This document shows, piece after piece, positions 8,611-16,832 of a stretch of 64,000 nucleotides of DNA. The notes under the pieces were generated by a model. The model ran no database searches and had not been told where the DNA came from. It worked only from the letters and a program-made list of their open reading frames with translations. Made by a program: the position numbers and the translations under genes. Origin of the DNA: Leucobacter sp. 7(1) (GTDB taxonomy: Bacteria; Actinomycetota; Actinomycetes; Actinomycetales; Microbacteriaceae); the NCBI RefSeq assembly GCF_900163635.1, contig NZ_FUID01000002.1:1-64000 (forward strand). The letters are read 5' to 3'. How positions within the stretch are numbered: the stretch's first letter is position 1; every line of letters starts with the position of its first letter.

Positions 8611-9861
8611 ATGATCCACGCATCACACCCCCGCACACAGGCGCCGCGCCAGCCGCGCCAGGCGCGCCTCATGCTCACGATTGCCGCGAGCGCTGGGCTC
8701 GCACTGTTGGCCACAGGCTGCAGCGCCTCCGTCGACACGGGCGCGGAGAACACACAGGGCGCCGCACCAGTCGCGTCGACTCAGCGCCTCGCGGTCACCA
8801 CGGCCGGCGGCATCACGGTGCTCGACGCGAGTGAACTTGCCGATGGCACGCTCACCGCGGTCGACAGCCTCGACACTGAGGAGTTCACTCGCCTCAACGC
8901 GTTTGGTGACGGACGCCATCTCCTTGTCACCACCTCGCAAGGATTCGAGGTACTCGACACCCAAAACGCCGAGCTCACCGGACTCGTGTTCCCCGCGACC
9001 GCAGCGGGTCACGTTGTGCGCCACGACGGCCACACTGTGCTGTTCGACGACGGCACCGGGCGCACCACAGTGCTCGAGTCACACGCCCTCACCGCGGACA
9101 ACACTTCGATGCCGGAGAACCAGGTTCACGAGGCAGCTGCCCCGCACCACGGGGTATCAATCGTGCTCGGTGACGGAACACTGTTAACCACTGTCGGCGA
9201 CGCCAACGCGCGCAGCGGTGCTGCCGCGCTTGAGGCACACGACGATCACTGGCACGAGCACGTGACCTCACACGACTGCCCCGGAATTCACGGAGAGGGC
9301 ACCGCGCAGGGCGAGGCTGTCGTGTTCGGCTGCGAGAACGGTGCGCTCCTCTTTACCGACGGGAAGTTCACCAAGCTCCCGGCTCCCGACGCCTATGGCC
9401 GGATGGGCAACGCGTTTGTGTCGGAGGAGAGCCCACTTGTGGTCGGCGACTACAAGAATGATCCGGACGCCGAAGGTTACCTCCTCGAGGCGGTCACCCT
9501 CATCGATACCGAGGCCAAGACACTGCGGGTCGCCGAGCTGCCGGACGACGTGCGGTACACCTACCGCGACGTTGTGCGCGGGCCGAAGGGCCACGCCTAC
9601 ATCCTCTCGACGGACGGCTCCATCCACGTGCTCGATGCCGCGTCGGGAAAGATCGTGGACACGTTCCCCGTTATTGACCCGTGGACGGGCCCTGCTGACT
9701 GGCAGGATGCGCACCCGACGATCGTCGCAGACGGCGATATCGCCTACGTCACGGAACCAGCGAGCCGCGCCGTGCACGCGGTAGACCTCACGACGGGCAC
9801 GACCCTCGCGAGCGTCACGCTCCCGGACGCCCCGAACGAGATCGCGGTCGCGCTCGGATAA
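8611..9861 (+). CDS. aztD: AztD-type zinc metallochaperone lipoprotein, copy 2
   Basis: A 416-residue paralogue of the product of 6302-7567: lipobox LLATGC (Cys 37) and the same propeller-like repeats, but with different histidine loops. Here residues 208-223 read EAHDDHWHEHVTSHDC followed by PGIHGEG, a strong candidate zinc site, while the WDHGDHFHYY loop of copy 1 is missing. The start has a good AAGGGA ribosome site 5 bases upstream. It lies 51 bases after aztC, with a small hairpin (8565-8579) between them that may lower or tune its expression. A long hairpin follows the stop. Confidence 0.82.
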   Translation: MIHASHPRTQAPRQPRQARLMLTIAASAGLALLATGCSASVDTGAENTQGAAPVASTQRLAVTTAGGITVLDASELADGTLTAVDSLDTEEFTRLNAFGDGRHLLVTTSQGFEVLDTQNAELTGLVFPATAAGHVVRHDGHTVLFDDGTGRTTVLESHALTADNTSMPENQVHEAAAPHHGVSIVLGDGTLLTTVGDANARSGAAALEAHDDHWHEHVTSHDCPGIHGEGTAQGEAVVFGCENGALLFTDGKFTKLPAPDAYGRMGNAFVSEESPLVVGDYKNDPDAEGYLLEAVTLIDTEAKTLRVAELPDDVRYTYRDVVRGPKGHAYILSTDGSIHVLDAASGKIVDTFPVIDPWTGPADWQDAHPTIVADGDIAYVTEPASRAVHAVDLTTGTTLASVTLPDAPNEIAVALG

Positions 9862-9871
9862 TGATCACCCC

Positions 9872-9915
9872 GGGTGGTGGGTGCAGCACACTCAGGCGTG
9901 CCGCACCCACCACCC
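9872..9915. terminator. Bidirectional hairpin between convergent genes
   Basis: Perfect 13-base stem GGGTGGTGGGTGC / GCACCCACCACCC around an 18-base loop, between the converging second aztD and the oxidoreductase gene. There is no U-run, so it may stop transcription in both directions with help from Rho. Confidence 0.6.
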
Positions 9916-9942
9916 CGTCGCAGTCAGACGCGTTCCGACGCG

Positions 9943-10977
9943 CTACGCGCCGACGCGCACCAGCATCTTGCCGGTGTTCGCCCCGCGTAGCATGTCCAAG
10001 AACGCGTCGACAGTGTGCTCGATCCCGTCCACGATCGTCTCGTCGTACACGATGTTCCCCTGCCCCATCCACTCGGCCATCCGGCCTTGGAATTCGGGGG
10101 CGAGGTCAAGGTGCTGACCGATAGTGAAGCCTTCGAGGCGCAGTGCGCGAGTAATGATGTTCGCGAGGTTCGAGGGGCCCGGAACCGGCTCTGACGCGTT
10201 GTAGCTCGAGATCGCCCCGCACAACGCGGCGCGGCCGCCGTCGCGGAACGCATCGAGCGCGGCCCCCAAGTGATCGCCGCCCACATTGTCGAAAAACACG
10301 TCGATCCCGTCGGGTGCCGCGGCCGCGAGCAGCGCACTCACATCGCCGTCGCGGTAATTGAACGCGGCGTCGAAGCCATACTTCTCTGTCAGTAGCGCCA
10401 CCTTCTCCGGCGTTCCCGCGGAGCCCACGACCCGGCCAGCCCCGAGGAGCTTCGCGATCTGCCCCACGGCGGTTCCCACCGAGCCAGCAGCCCCCGACAC
10501 AAACACCGTGTCCCCCGGCTGCATGGAGGCGATCCGGGTGAGTCCCGCGTAAGCTGTCAGTCCCGTCATCCCCAGGATGTGCAGTCGGAGGGACAGGGGG
10601 ACCCCTGGGAGATCCGGCACCACTCGGAACCTTGCCGCGTCACCCTGCACCACGTCGGCCCAGCCGTGCTGGTGCAGCACCGCGGCACCCACCGGCACGT
10701 CCTCCGCCGCCGAGGCGACTACGCGCCCCACGGCACCGCCGAGGATTGTCTCCCCGAGTACGTAGGGTGCAACATAGCTGCGCGCGTCATTCATGCGACC
10801 ACGCATGTAGGGATCAACAGAGACGAACTCGTTGCGCACACGGATTTCCCCGGGCTGGAGTGGTCCCAGCTCGATCTGCACGGTGCGGAAGTTTTCCGCG
10901 GTTGGCCATCCGGCCGGGCGGGAGACGAGCTGGACCTGGGTGCTGATGTCGTGTGTGTCGTGTGTGTCGTGTGTCAT
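9943..10977 (-). CDS. NADP-dependent MDR-family oxidoreductase (quinone/alkenal reductase type)
   Basis: A 344-residue zinc-independent medium-chain dehydrogenase/reductase, closest in pattern to the 2-alkenal or CurA/YncB-type NADPH reductases (RPAGWPTAENF start, VSVDPYMRGRMND near residue 50). Residues 150-175 hold the Rossmann motif SGAAGSVGTAVGQIAKLLGA, and FFDNVGGDHL follows. It likely reduces quinones or reactive alkenals in the cytoplasm. The ATG has a strong GAGGAGG ribosome site. The N-terminus MTHDTHDTHD is encoded by a 9-base tandem repeat. It follows the DUF1304 gene and the pair diverges from a TetR regulator with an operator between them, so induction by an electrophile or drug is likely. 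Confidence 0.87.
   Translation of the reverse strand: MTHDTHDTHDISTQVQLVSRPAGWPTAENFRTVQIELGPLQPGEIRVRNEFVSVDPYMRGRMNDARSYVAPYVLGETILGGAVGRVVASAAEDVPVGAAVLHQHGWADVVQGDAARFRVVPDLPGVPLSLRLHILGMTGLTAYAGLTRIASMQPGDTVFVSGAAGSVGTAVGQIAKLLGAGRVVGSAGTPEKVALLTEKYGFDAAFNYRDGDVSALLAAAAPDGIDVFFDNVGGDHLGAALDAFRDGGRAALCGAISSYNASEPVPGPSNLANIITRALRLEGFTIGQHLDLAPEFQGRMAEWMGQGNIVYDETIVDGIEHTVDAFLDMLRGANTGKMLVRVGA
10945..10977. repeat. 9-base tandem repeat at start of the oxidoreductase gene
   Basis: About three copies of GTGTGTGTC (plus strand), encoding the Thr-His-Asp repeats at the N-terminus. The repeat keeps the frame, so copy changes would only alter the length of the tail. Confidence 0.7.
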
Positions 10978-11034
10978 GCGAGACCTCCTCGGTGGTGGGT
11001 GAACATGGGCGTGCCAGCCCGCGCTGGCACGCGG

Positions 11035-11427
11035 TTAGTGGGCGGTGAGCAGAGCGATCGCGAGCAGCACCGTGCTCAGTAGCGGCAAGACTCCCTGCTT
11101 GAGCGCGGCCGCAGCCTGGGCGCGGTTCGAGAGCACCAATACGAGGCTCGCGGCAAGCATCGATCCAACACCAGTAAGCACAAGCGTGAGGCCCACGGCC
11201 GGTGATCCCGCCGCGGTAACACCGATGCCGAGTCCCACCGCGATCGCGAGAAACAGGTTGTAGAAACCCTGGTTGAAGGCAAGCTCCTTCGTGGCTGCGG
11301 CCACGCTCTGCGAGGTTCCGAATGTGGCGCGAGCGCGGGGGCTGAGCCACGCGATCGATTCCAAGTAGAAAATGAACACGTGAAGCACCGCGGCGAGCGC
11401 CGCAAGGACAAGACCGGTGATGAGCAT
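11035..11427 (-). CDS. DUF1304 membrane protein
   Basis: A 130-residue protein made almost wholly of four hydrophobic helices, with the N-terminal AVLHVFIFYLESIAW and middle FNQGFYNLFLA segments typical of the DUF1304 family. The family function is unknown. The start has a strong G-rich ribosome site (AGAGGGGG). It is the first gene of a two-gene run with the oxidoreductase downstream (57-base gap), and shares the divergent TetR-controlled promoter. Confidence 0.88.
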   Translation of the reverse strand: MLITGLVLAALAAVLHVFIFYLESIAWLSPRARATFGTSQSVAAATKELAFNQGFYNLFLAIAVGLGIGVTAAGSPAVGLTLVLTGVGSMLAASLVLVLSNRAQAAAALKQGVLPLLSTVLLAIALLTAH

Positions 11428-11461
11428 TGCGCCCCCTCTGGAACATGGCCGCTATGCGACC

Positions 11462-11514
11462 CTTTCTGTAATGACTATTCCAATATATACTGAACTGGTC
11501 GTTACGGAAAGAGG
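11462..11514. promoter_or_regulatory. Divergent promoter with widely spaced TetR operator arms
   Basis: Arms CTTTCTGTAATGAC (ending 11475) and GTCGTTACGGAAAG (from 11498) are inverted with 12 of 14 matching bases, 22 bases apart, in an AT-rich island. TATACT (11486-11491, plus) and TATATT (minus, 11482-11487) can serve as the two overlapping -10 boxes, leaving the arms over both -35 regions. Confidence 0.6.
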
Positions 11515-11518
11515 AATT

Positions 11519-12103
11519 GTGGCGCGAACCCCAGCATTCGATCGCAATACGGCTGTACACGCCGCCCTCGACGTGTTCTGGCGCGTCGGCTTTGAAGCCG
11601 CATCCATTCCGGATCTTGAGCGCGCCACGGGCCTGAGCCGCTCCAGCATGTACAACACATTCGGCTCAAAGCGTGGACTTTTCGACGCCGCGGTGCAGTT
11701 CTACCTCGACCGCGTGGTGCGCCCCCGGCTGCAGCCACTCAACGCCGACCCCACAACGCCGGACGCGATTGACACCTACCTCGCCGGCCTCCGTGACGCA
11801 CTCGCTCGGCCCGACTCGCTCCCGGCACTGGGCGGGTGCCTCCTCATCAACACAGCGGGCTCCCCCATCGCAAACGACCCGGTTGTCGCCGCGACGATCG
11901 CGGCATACCGCGCAGAGCTCTTTGCCGCGATCCGGCACGGGATCAGCGCCCGCCTGCCCGAACGCGAGCCCGCGACAATCGATCGCCTGGCACACGCATG
12001 CACGGGCCAGGTGGTGGCGGCGTTCGCGCTTGTGCGCGTCTCAGGCGCCGAGGCGGCACGGGCGCTCACGACCGCGCTCGAACTCATCGCCGCGAGCGAA
12101 TAA
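11519..12103 (+). CDS. TetR/AcrR family repressor
   Basis: A 194-residue regulator. Residues 10-55 form the TetR helix-turn-helix (FWRVGFEAASIPDLERATG, then SRSSMYNTFGSKRGLFDAA), and the rest is an all-alpha ligand domain. The GTG at 11519 is chosen because GAGGA lies six bases before it and the DNA-binding domain starts right after; the frame is open upstream to 11417 through the promoter. It probably represses itself and the divergent DUF1304-oxidoreductase pair through the inverted repeat between them. The inducer is unknown. Confidence 0.87.
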   Translation: MARTPAFDRNTAVHAALDVFWRVGFEAASIPDLERATGLSRSSMYNTFGSKRGLFDAAVQFYLDRVVRPRLQPLNADPTTPDAIDTYLAGLRDALARPDSLPALGGCLLINTAGSPIANDPVVAATIAAYRAELFAAIRHGISARLPEREPATIDRLAHACTGQVVAAFALVRVSGAEAARALTTALELIAASE

Positions 12104-12586
12104 CGTGTCCGACCAGACTTCAGCGGGCGACGATCCGCACGAGCCCGGTCCCATCCGGGCGTGGACACCGGCCGCAGCGACCAAGGCCGCGAGGTGAGGG
12201 ATTGTCACGTCGTCGCCCGTTTGATCCGACCCGTTTGGATCGGATCCCGCGTCTCCGAACGTTTCATCGCCCTCGCCGAAATCATCTTCCGGTTCCTCAG
12301 GAGCACAGTCCTGACCCTCTTGCAGGTCGACATCTTCGGGATGTTCCGAGCCTTCAGCAACATCGGAATCGATAGAGCCACCGGAGTCGTCGGAACCCTC
12401 AGGCTCGAAAACCTTGGCGTCTTCCGCACTGTCGGGAACTGAGCGCCGCAACCCAGAGAACTCGGTGACATGCCACGCCGCAGAAAACACAGTTTCTGCG
12501 CTCAGATAGGGGCTTCTCAACCGCTCCGAAAGCGAGAGCGCGCCACGGATCGTGAGTTCAACCTCCGCGAGCACGTCTGGGGCCAC
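12041..12586 (-). CDS. Doubtful acidic hypothetical ORF
   Basis: A possible 181-residue protein from a GTG, with an acidic low-complexity middle (many Asp/Glu/Gly/Ser between residues 55 and 125) and no recognised domain. In its favour, it is the only open frame covering a 734-base gap and its composition resembles a disordered acidic protein. Against it, there is no clear ribosome site, its end overlaps the tetR 3' end by 63 bases, and codon use is less GC-rich at third positions than its neighbours. It could be a decayed gene. Confidence 0.3.
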   Translation of the reverse strand: MAPDVLAEVELTIRGALSLSERLRSPYLSAETVFSAAWHVTEFSGLRRSVPDSAEDAKVFEPEGSDDSGGSIDSDVAEGSEHPEDVDLQEGQDCAPEEPEDDFGEGDETFGDAGSDPNGSDQTGDDVTIPHLAALVAAAGVHARMGPGSCGSSPAEVWSDTLFARGDEFERGRERPCRLGA

Positions 12587-12837
12587 TGCTGAGAAGCCTC
12601 GGCTTCAGGAAGTTTTCCTGGTCGCACCCGCGCGCAAAGGAAATTCCGCCGTGACCGCGTCACTGGCGCGCGGGTCGATCGTGGTTCCGGTCTCGGGCAC
12701 GAAGGCAAACGTCACGGTTTCCCGGTCCGGACCGTGGCGCGTTCAGTCGTTGCCGCTCCGGCCCCCGGCGCAGGTGTCCGCAGGCTACATGGCGGGCACA
12801 ATCAACCTACGCGCAGCGCCGGGCGGCTTTCTACGCG
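12104..12837. other. Gene-poor gap between tetR and the LuxR gene
   Basis: Apart from the doubtful acidic ORF I see no convincing gene. A weak 7-base stem GATCCGA/TCGGATC (12223-12246) could end tetR transcription. Nothing was recognised in 12587-12837, which follows the stop of the LuxR gene. Confidence 0.5.
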
Positions 12838-15393
12838 TCAACGCCCACTCGCGTAGTCGCCGATCTCCGTGCGTTCCAGCGCCCCCGACTTCCGTCGGAT
12901 GTTGCGAAGGTGCGTTTCAACAGTGCGCACGGACAGGCTCAGTTCGGTCGCGATCGCCGGGTTGTTGAGGCCGTCCGCAACAAGGTCGATGATCTCGCGC
13001 TCGCGCTGCGTAAAGCCGAGACTCGATTCCAACTGCACGATCGCGGTGTCCGTCGCCGGATCCTCCGACGCCATCAGCGCGGCAATCTCCTCGCGGACCT
13101 CAGATGCCTGGGTTTCGCGTCCCTCGTCGCGATACATCCGTGCGGCCGCGGTGAAGTGTTTCAGCGCGGAATCGTTGGCGTGCTCGCGGCGCAGCCACCG
13201 CGCGGCGTCAACGAGCGCGCCCGGATCGCGTCGGTGCTGTGCCAGCCGCGCGTCAAGGTAGGCAAGAAAGATCGATTCCCCCATTGGAGCGAGAAGTTCG
13301 CGTTTCGCTTCCGCCTCAGACACTCTGAAATCCGCAAGCATGGCCAGCATTTCCGAGCCCGCTGCCGAAAACGAATAGCCCCGGGCATGCAGCCCCCGCG
13401 CAAGAAGGCGATAGGCGGCACCCGTGGCTTCAGCGTTTTCGTCAAGTTCAGTCAGGAGCGCGTCAGGGAATCCTTCGGCTCCCATGGGCAACGCGTCGCT
13501 GCGCCCACGGTAGAAGGTGCCGCGCTCAAGCAACGTGCTCACCGATCCCACTCGGCCGCTTCGAGCCGCGGCGATTGCGAGAGCGTTCATCAGTGCCCGA
13601 TCGGGTCCGAACAGGAGATTGCCCGCTTGGAACTGGCCACTCGCAACAATGCTTCCCGCAGACGTCGCGTCAGCGTATCGGCTCATGGTGAGGAGTGCCA
13701 TCACCGCAACATACGCCTGAGCGACCATCGCCGAGCGGTCCAGCCGTTCACGTGCGACCGTGAGTTGCTTGGACGCCCATTCCAACGCCGCATGCGGCTG
13801 TCCCGCCGTGACAAGCGCGAGGCCACGCAGCGGTGCCGCGAAGCGTGCCACCCACGTAATCGATTCGTCCAACTGCGCGACCTGCGCGAGCGCGCGCTCG
13901 GGCCGCCCACCGAGTGAGTGCATCGCAATCAATATGAGACTGGCAACTTGGCCGTCAAGGCCAGGCTGCTTCGCAAGCTCCTCGATACTGCTGAGCGCTG
14001 CGGGAGTGATTCCGGTGTGCTCAGCCGCAAAGCCCAGCTCGAACGCCGCAATTGCGTGAGGGTGCCCCAGATCGCCGTCACCCCGCAGCGCCTCAACGAT
14101 CTCAGCCACTGGTGCCTCATGGGTGACGAGCCACCGCGCATGAAGATAGCGGAAGTACAAGAGGTGTGTGCGGGACGCTCCCGTCCGCGGCGTCTCTGCA
14201 AGGATCCTTGCGACTTCTCCCTCCGGAGAATCCCCGGTGAGGCGCAGTTCCAAGGCCGCAATCGCCCGCGCTATGTCAGGCTCCGCTAGCCACGCGTTCC
14301 AGCTTCGGGTCAAACTCGTTTCGTAGGCATCACGGAAGGCCCGGGCGAGGAGCGGGATCTCGAGTTGCGGGATCACGTCCGCGAATGGCCTGGGCGCTTC
14401 GGACGGCTCCGCAAGCCGATGCCCCGCCTGGTCCCCCAGCGTCTCGGTGATCTGCTGTCGCAGCCGCACAGCACGCACGGATGGTGGGCGATGCCGAAAG
14501 TAGTCGCTAATTCCGGGCGGGTTGACGGTAATTCGAGGGCTCGATCCGGCGGTAAACATTCGCACGAGTCCACGACCTTCGAGCCGTTCAAGCTGGGCCT
14601 GGCCGATCAGTCGAGCCGCATCGTCAAGAGGCAGCGGCCCGGTCATCACGAGCATCTCCAGGGATTCGCGGATGTCCTCTGGGTACCGGAATAGGAGCGA
14701 CTCAAACGGCCCCTCCAGCTCTTCTGACCACAGTTCCGGACCGTCACGCCACACCCCGCCTTGCTTCCGCACTCGACCATTGCGCTGTGCAGTGTCGGCA
14801 AATGCAACCGCGAATCCTGGCAAGCCCCCCGACTTCATGTGTATCCGCCCGCTCAGTGAGGGTGCGACTCGGTCGGCGAGACGGGTTTCCAGGAGATCAT
14901 GTGTGGCGTCGAGCCGCATCTCTTCAAGCGTCAATTTGACCACGGGGTGCGCTTTCCGAATCAGGAGGCGTTCGTCCGGATCAATGTCCCCGCGCGACTC
15001 CGCGGTCGCGACGATGGGGACCCCGGTCACCTTGTGGACCTGCTCCAGGAGCACCCAGGAGGCCTCGTCGAGCAAATCAATGTCGTCGACGAGGACTGCC
15101 GCGGGCCCCTCACTGAGCAAACGGGTGACGTGGCGGGGCAGTTCGCTCATCAGATCCGAATCGCCGCGTCGCTGCGGCTGGGCCACCGGCATCGCCGCGC
15201 GAAACGCTTCGAGCGGTGCGGCGTGCTCAATGCCACGCAGTTGTACAAGCGCAAGCCCGATTCCCTTGAGCGCAGCAGCGACCTGTGTCAGGAGCTCGGT
15301 ACGCCCCGACCAGTGCTGACCCACAACGGATACAGATGTACCGTCGATAACGTACCGGACGATGCGTTGGACGTGCACGCTCCGAGCAACCAT
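12838..15393 (-). CDS. Large LuxR-type ATPase regulator
   Basis: An 851-residue protein: N-terminal AAA/STAND-like ATPase, a long alpha-helical repeat region, and a C-terminal LuxR helix-turn-helix (LGFTQREREIIDLVADGLNN, then SVRTVETHLRNIRRK). It should act as a DNA-binding transcription switch. The P-loop reads GQHWSGRT (25-32), with Arg where Lys is standard; Walker B is AAVLVDDIDLLD. The ATG at 15393 has AAGGGGG nine bases upstream; an in-frame ATG at 15447 is the alternative. It lies 118 bases behind the exported-protein gene on the same strand, so it is the likely regulator of this cluster. Confidence 0.82.
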   Translation of the reverse strand: MVARSVHVQRIVRYVIDGTSVSVVGQHWSGRTELLTQVAAALKGIGLALVQLRGIEHAAPLEAFRAAMPVAQPQRRGDSDLMSELPRHVTRLLSEGPAAVLVDDIDLLDEASWVLLEQVHKVTGVPIVATAESRGDIDPDERLLIRKAHPVVKLTLEEMRLDATHDLLETRLADRVAPSLSGRIHMKSGGLPGFAVAFADTAQRNGRVRKQGGVWRDGPELWSEELEGPFESLLFRYPEDIRESLEMLVMTGPLPLDDAARLIGQAQLERLEGRGLVRMFTAGSSPRITVNPPGISDYFRHRPPSVRAVRLRQQITETLGDQAGHRLAEPSEAPRPFADVIPQLEIPLLARAFRDAYETSLTRSWNAWLAEPDIARAIAALELRLTGDSPEGEVARILAETPRTGASRTHLLYFRYLHARWLVTHEAPVAEIVEALRGDGDLGHPHAIAAFELGFAAEHTGITPAALSSIEELAKQPGLDGQVASLILIAMHSLGGRPERALAQVAQLDESITWVARFAAPLRGLALVTAGQPHAALEWASKQLTVARERLDRSAMVAQAYVAVMALLTMSRYADATSAGSIVASGQFQAGNLLFGPDRALMNALAIAAARSGRVGSVSTLLERGTFYRGRSDALPMGAEGFPDALLTELDENAEATGAAYRLLARGLHARGYSFSAAGSEMLAMLADFRVSEAEAKRELLAPMGESIFLAYLDARLAQHRRDPGALVDAARWLRREHANDSALKHFTAAARMYRDEGRETQASEVREEIAALMASEDPATDTAIVQLESSLGFTQREREIIDLVADGLNNPAIATELSLSVRTVETHLRNIRRKSGALERTEIGDYASGR

Positions 15394-15511
15394 CAGCTGT
15401 TCCCCCTTTGCAAACAGGGGCTGTCGCGAATGCTCGCGATCGAACATCGACGCAGCTTCCCCGCGGTAGTCATAGCGTAGTGCGCCTCGTCGCTGCGGGC
15501 CGAGCGCCGAG

Positions 15512-16222
15512 TCAACCACGTCGGCCGAAGTGGCGGCGACCGCGATGCAGCGCACAGCTCCCGCCCACGAGAAGCACCGCCGCGCCGACACCAGCGATCA
15601 CCGACAAGTGGGCGGTCTGCCCCGTAGACACGAGGCCGCCACGCGGTTCCGGGAGTTCGCGCTCCACTGCGGAAAACGCGAGATCGACGACGGCGACCGC
15701 TGCGTCGCTGAGCGCGTGTTCGACGGGGTAGGAAACCTTGATACACACCGACGTGGACTCGCCAGCCTCGAGCGTGCCCTGAGCGAGATTCGGCGCACCG
15801 CGCAGCGGCACCCCAGCAACCGACGCCATCGTCGTGGGCGTGCATGCTGAGTTCCGGAGTGTCGCAATGGTGAGCGCAGCGGCGGCTCGATCATGTCCCT
15901 CCCCGGAGACGAGAACCGGTGTGAGACCCACCGCAAGCTCCCGAGACGAGCGGTTGTGAAGCGTGGCGGGGGCAATCACTTCTTCTCCGGGGTGCAGGGT
16001 CGCAGAAAACAACGAGGAGGCCGGAGAGACGATCAGCGTCGGGGCTGGATCCCGCACCGCGTTGCTCGGTTCCCACACGCCCTCAGCGTAGTGCGAAAGC
16101 GCGTGCGCGGCTGGCCCTGTGCACAGCAGTGCCGTCGTGATCGTCGCAGCGAGGGCGGCAGCGCGAGCCCAGCGCGTGCGCCGGCCCGGAATTCGGTGCC
16201 GAATCACGCTCCCTGACTTCAT
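15512..16222 (-). CDS. Exported, C-terminally anchored protein of the SipW-type cluster
   Basis: A 236-residue protein with a basic start and hydrophobic signal segment ending near AAHALS (about residue 37), a beta-rich extracellular part of some 160 residues with a widely spaced pair of Cys, and a C-terminal hydrophobic helix followed by a basic tail (HRGRRHFGRRG). There is no LPxTG motif, so it is probably held by its tail helix. Its ATG overlaps the stop of the signal peptidase gene as ATGA. It may be an anchor or assembly partner for the alternate-signal-peptide protein. The family is not recognised. Confidence 0.75.
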   Translation of the reverse strand: MKSGSVIRHRIPGRRTRWARAAALAATITTALLCTGPAAHALSHYAEGVWEPSNAVRDPAPTLIVSPASSLFSATLHPGEEVIAPATLHNRSSRELAVGLTPVLVSGEGHDRAAAALTIATLRNSACTPTTMASVAGVPLRGAPNLAQGTLEAGESTSVCIKVSYPVEHALSDAAVAVVDLAFSAVERELPEPRGGLVSTGQTAHLSVIAGVGAAVLLVGGSCALHRGRRHFGRRG

Positions 16223-16767
16223 GGTGCGTCCGAGACGCCGATGAGCTCGGCTGCGGGAGCGTGCACAGTCTCCGGTTCGTTCGCCTGTTCCCGAGTCGAA
16301 CCCCGGCGGCTTGGCAGAAAAAGTGCACCGAGGAACACGACGCCGACACCCGCACGCACAATCCATGACTCGGTGAGGTGGAACAGCAACGCCCAGTTTC
16401 CCTGAAGCGCTACTCGCGGCGTGCCGAGCACCTGGTCCTGCGCCACCGGAAGCGGATCGGAAATCTCGTTGCCGTCGCCCTTCAGCACGGCCCCACCCTC
16501 GACGAGGTGGTGCACCCGGTGGACGTACTGGTCCTCCCGATCTCCAGGCGTGAACGACACGATCACCGGCCGGCCCGTCTGCGTGAGCTCGTTTCCGCGC
16601 GGAGACTGCACAACAAGCACGTCGCCGATTTCGTATGTGGGCTTCATCGAGACGCCCGTCACGGTCATGTAGTAGTCGCCGCTGACGAGTCCCCAGGCGA
16701 AGGGGATGGCCAGCACCGCGAGCGCCAGGCTTGCGACAAGTCGAAGAACCAGAATGATGATGCGCAT
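16219..16767 (-). CDS. sipW: SipW-like (ER-type) signal peptidase I
   Basis: A 182-residue membrane serine peptidase removing signal peptides from a small set of exported proteins. An N-terminal helix (3-25) is followed by the catalytic Ser motif TGVSMKPTYEIGDVLVV (about 36-52), then YVHRVHHLV with His where bacterial-type enzymes have the catalytic Lys, and the family motif KGDGNEISD. This Ser-His pattern marks the SipW/Sec11 branch. A second helix lies near the C-terminus. It sits between the protein with an alternate-type signal peptide and the tail-anchored protein, so both are probable substrates or partners. Confidence 0.88.
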   Translation of the reverse strand: MRIIILVLRLVASLALAVLAIPFAWGLVSGDYYMTVTGVSMKPTYEIGDVLVVQSPRGNELTQTGRPVIVSFTPGDREDQYVHRVHHLVEGGAVLKGDGNEISDPLPVAQDQVLGTPRVALQGNWALLFHLTESWIVRAGVGVVFLGALFLPSRRGSTREQANEPETVHAPAAELIGVSDAP

Positions 16768-16832
16768 GGCGGGACTCCCAGTGGGGACGGAGGGACGAGG
16801 GACGACGGACCGTGATCCGGGCCAGAAGCGGT

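Noticed and set aside
12161-12442. 93-codon frame on the plus strand opposite the acidic ORF
   Set aside because: No ribosome site or homology seen; equally or less convincing than the acidic frame on the other strand.
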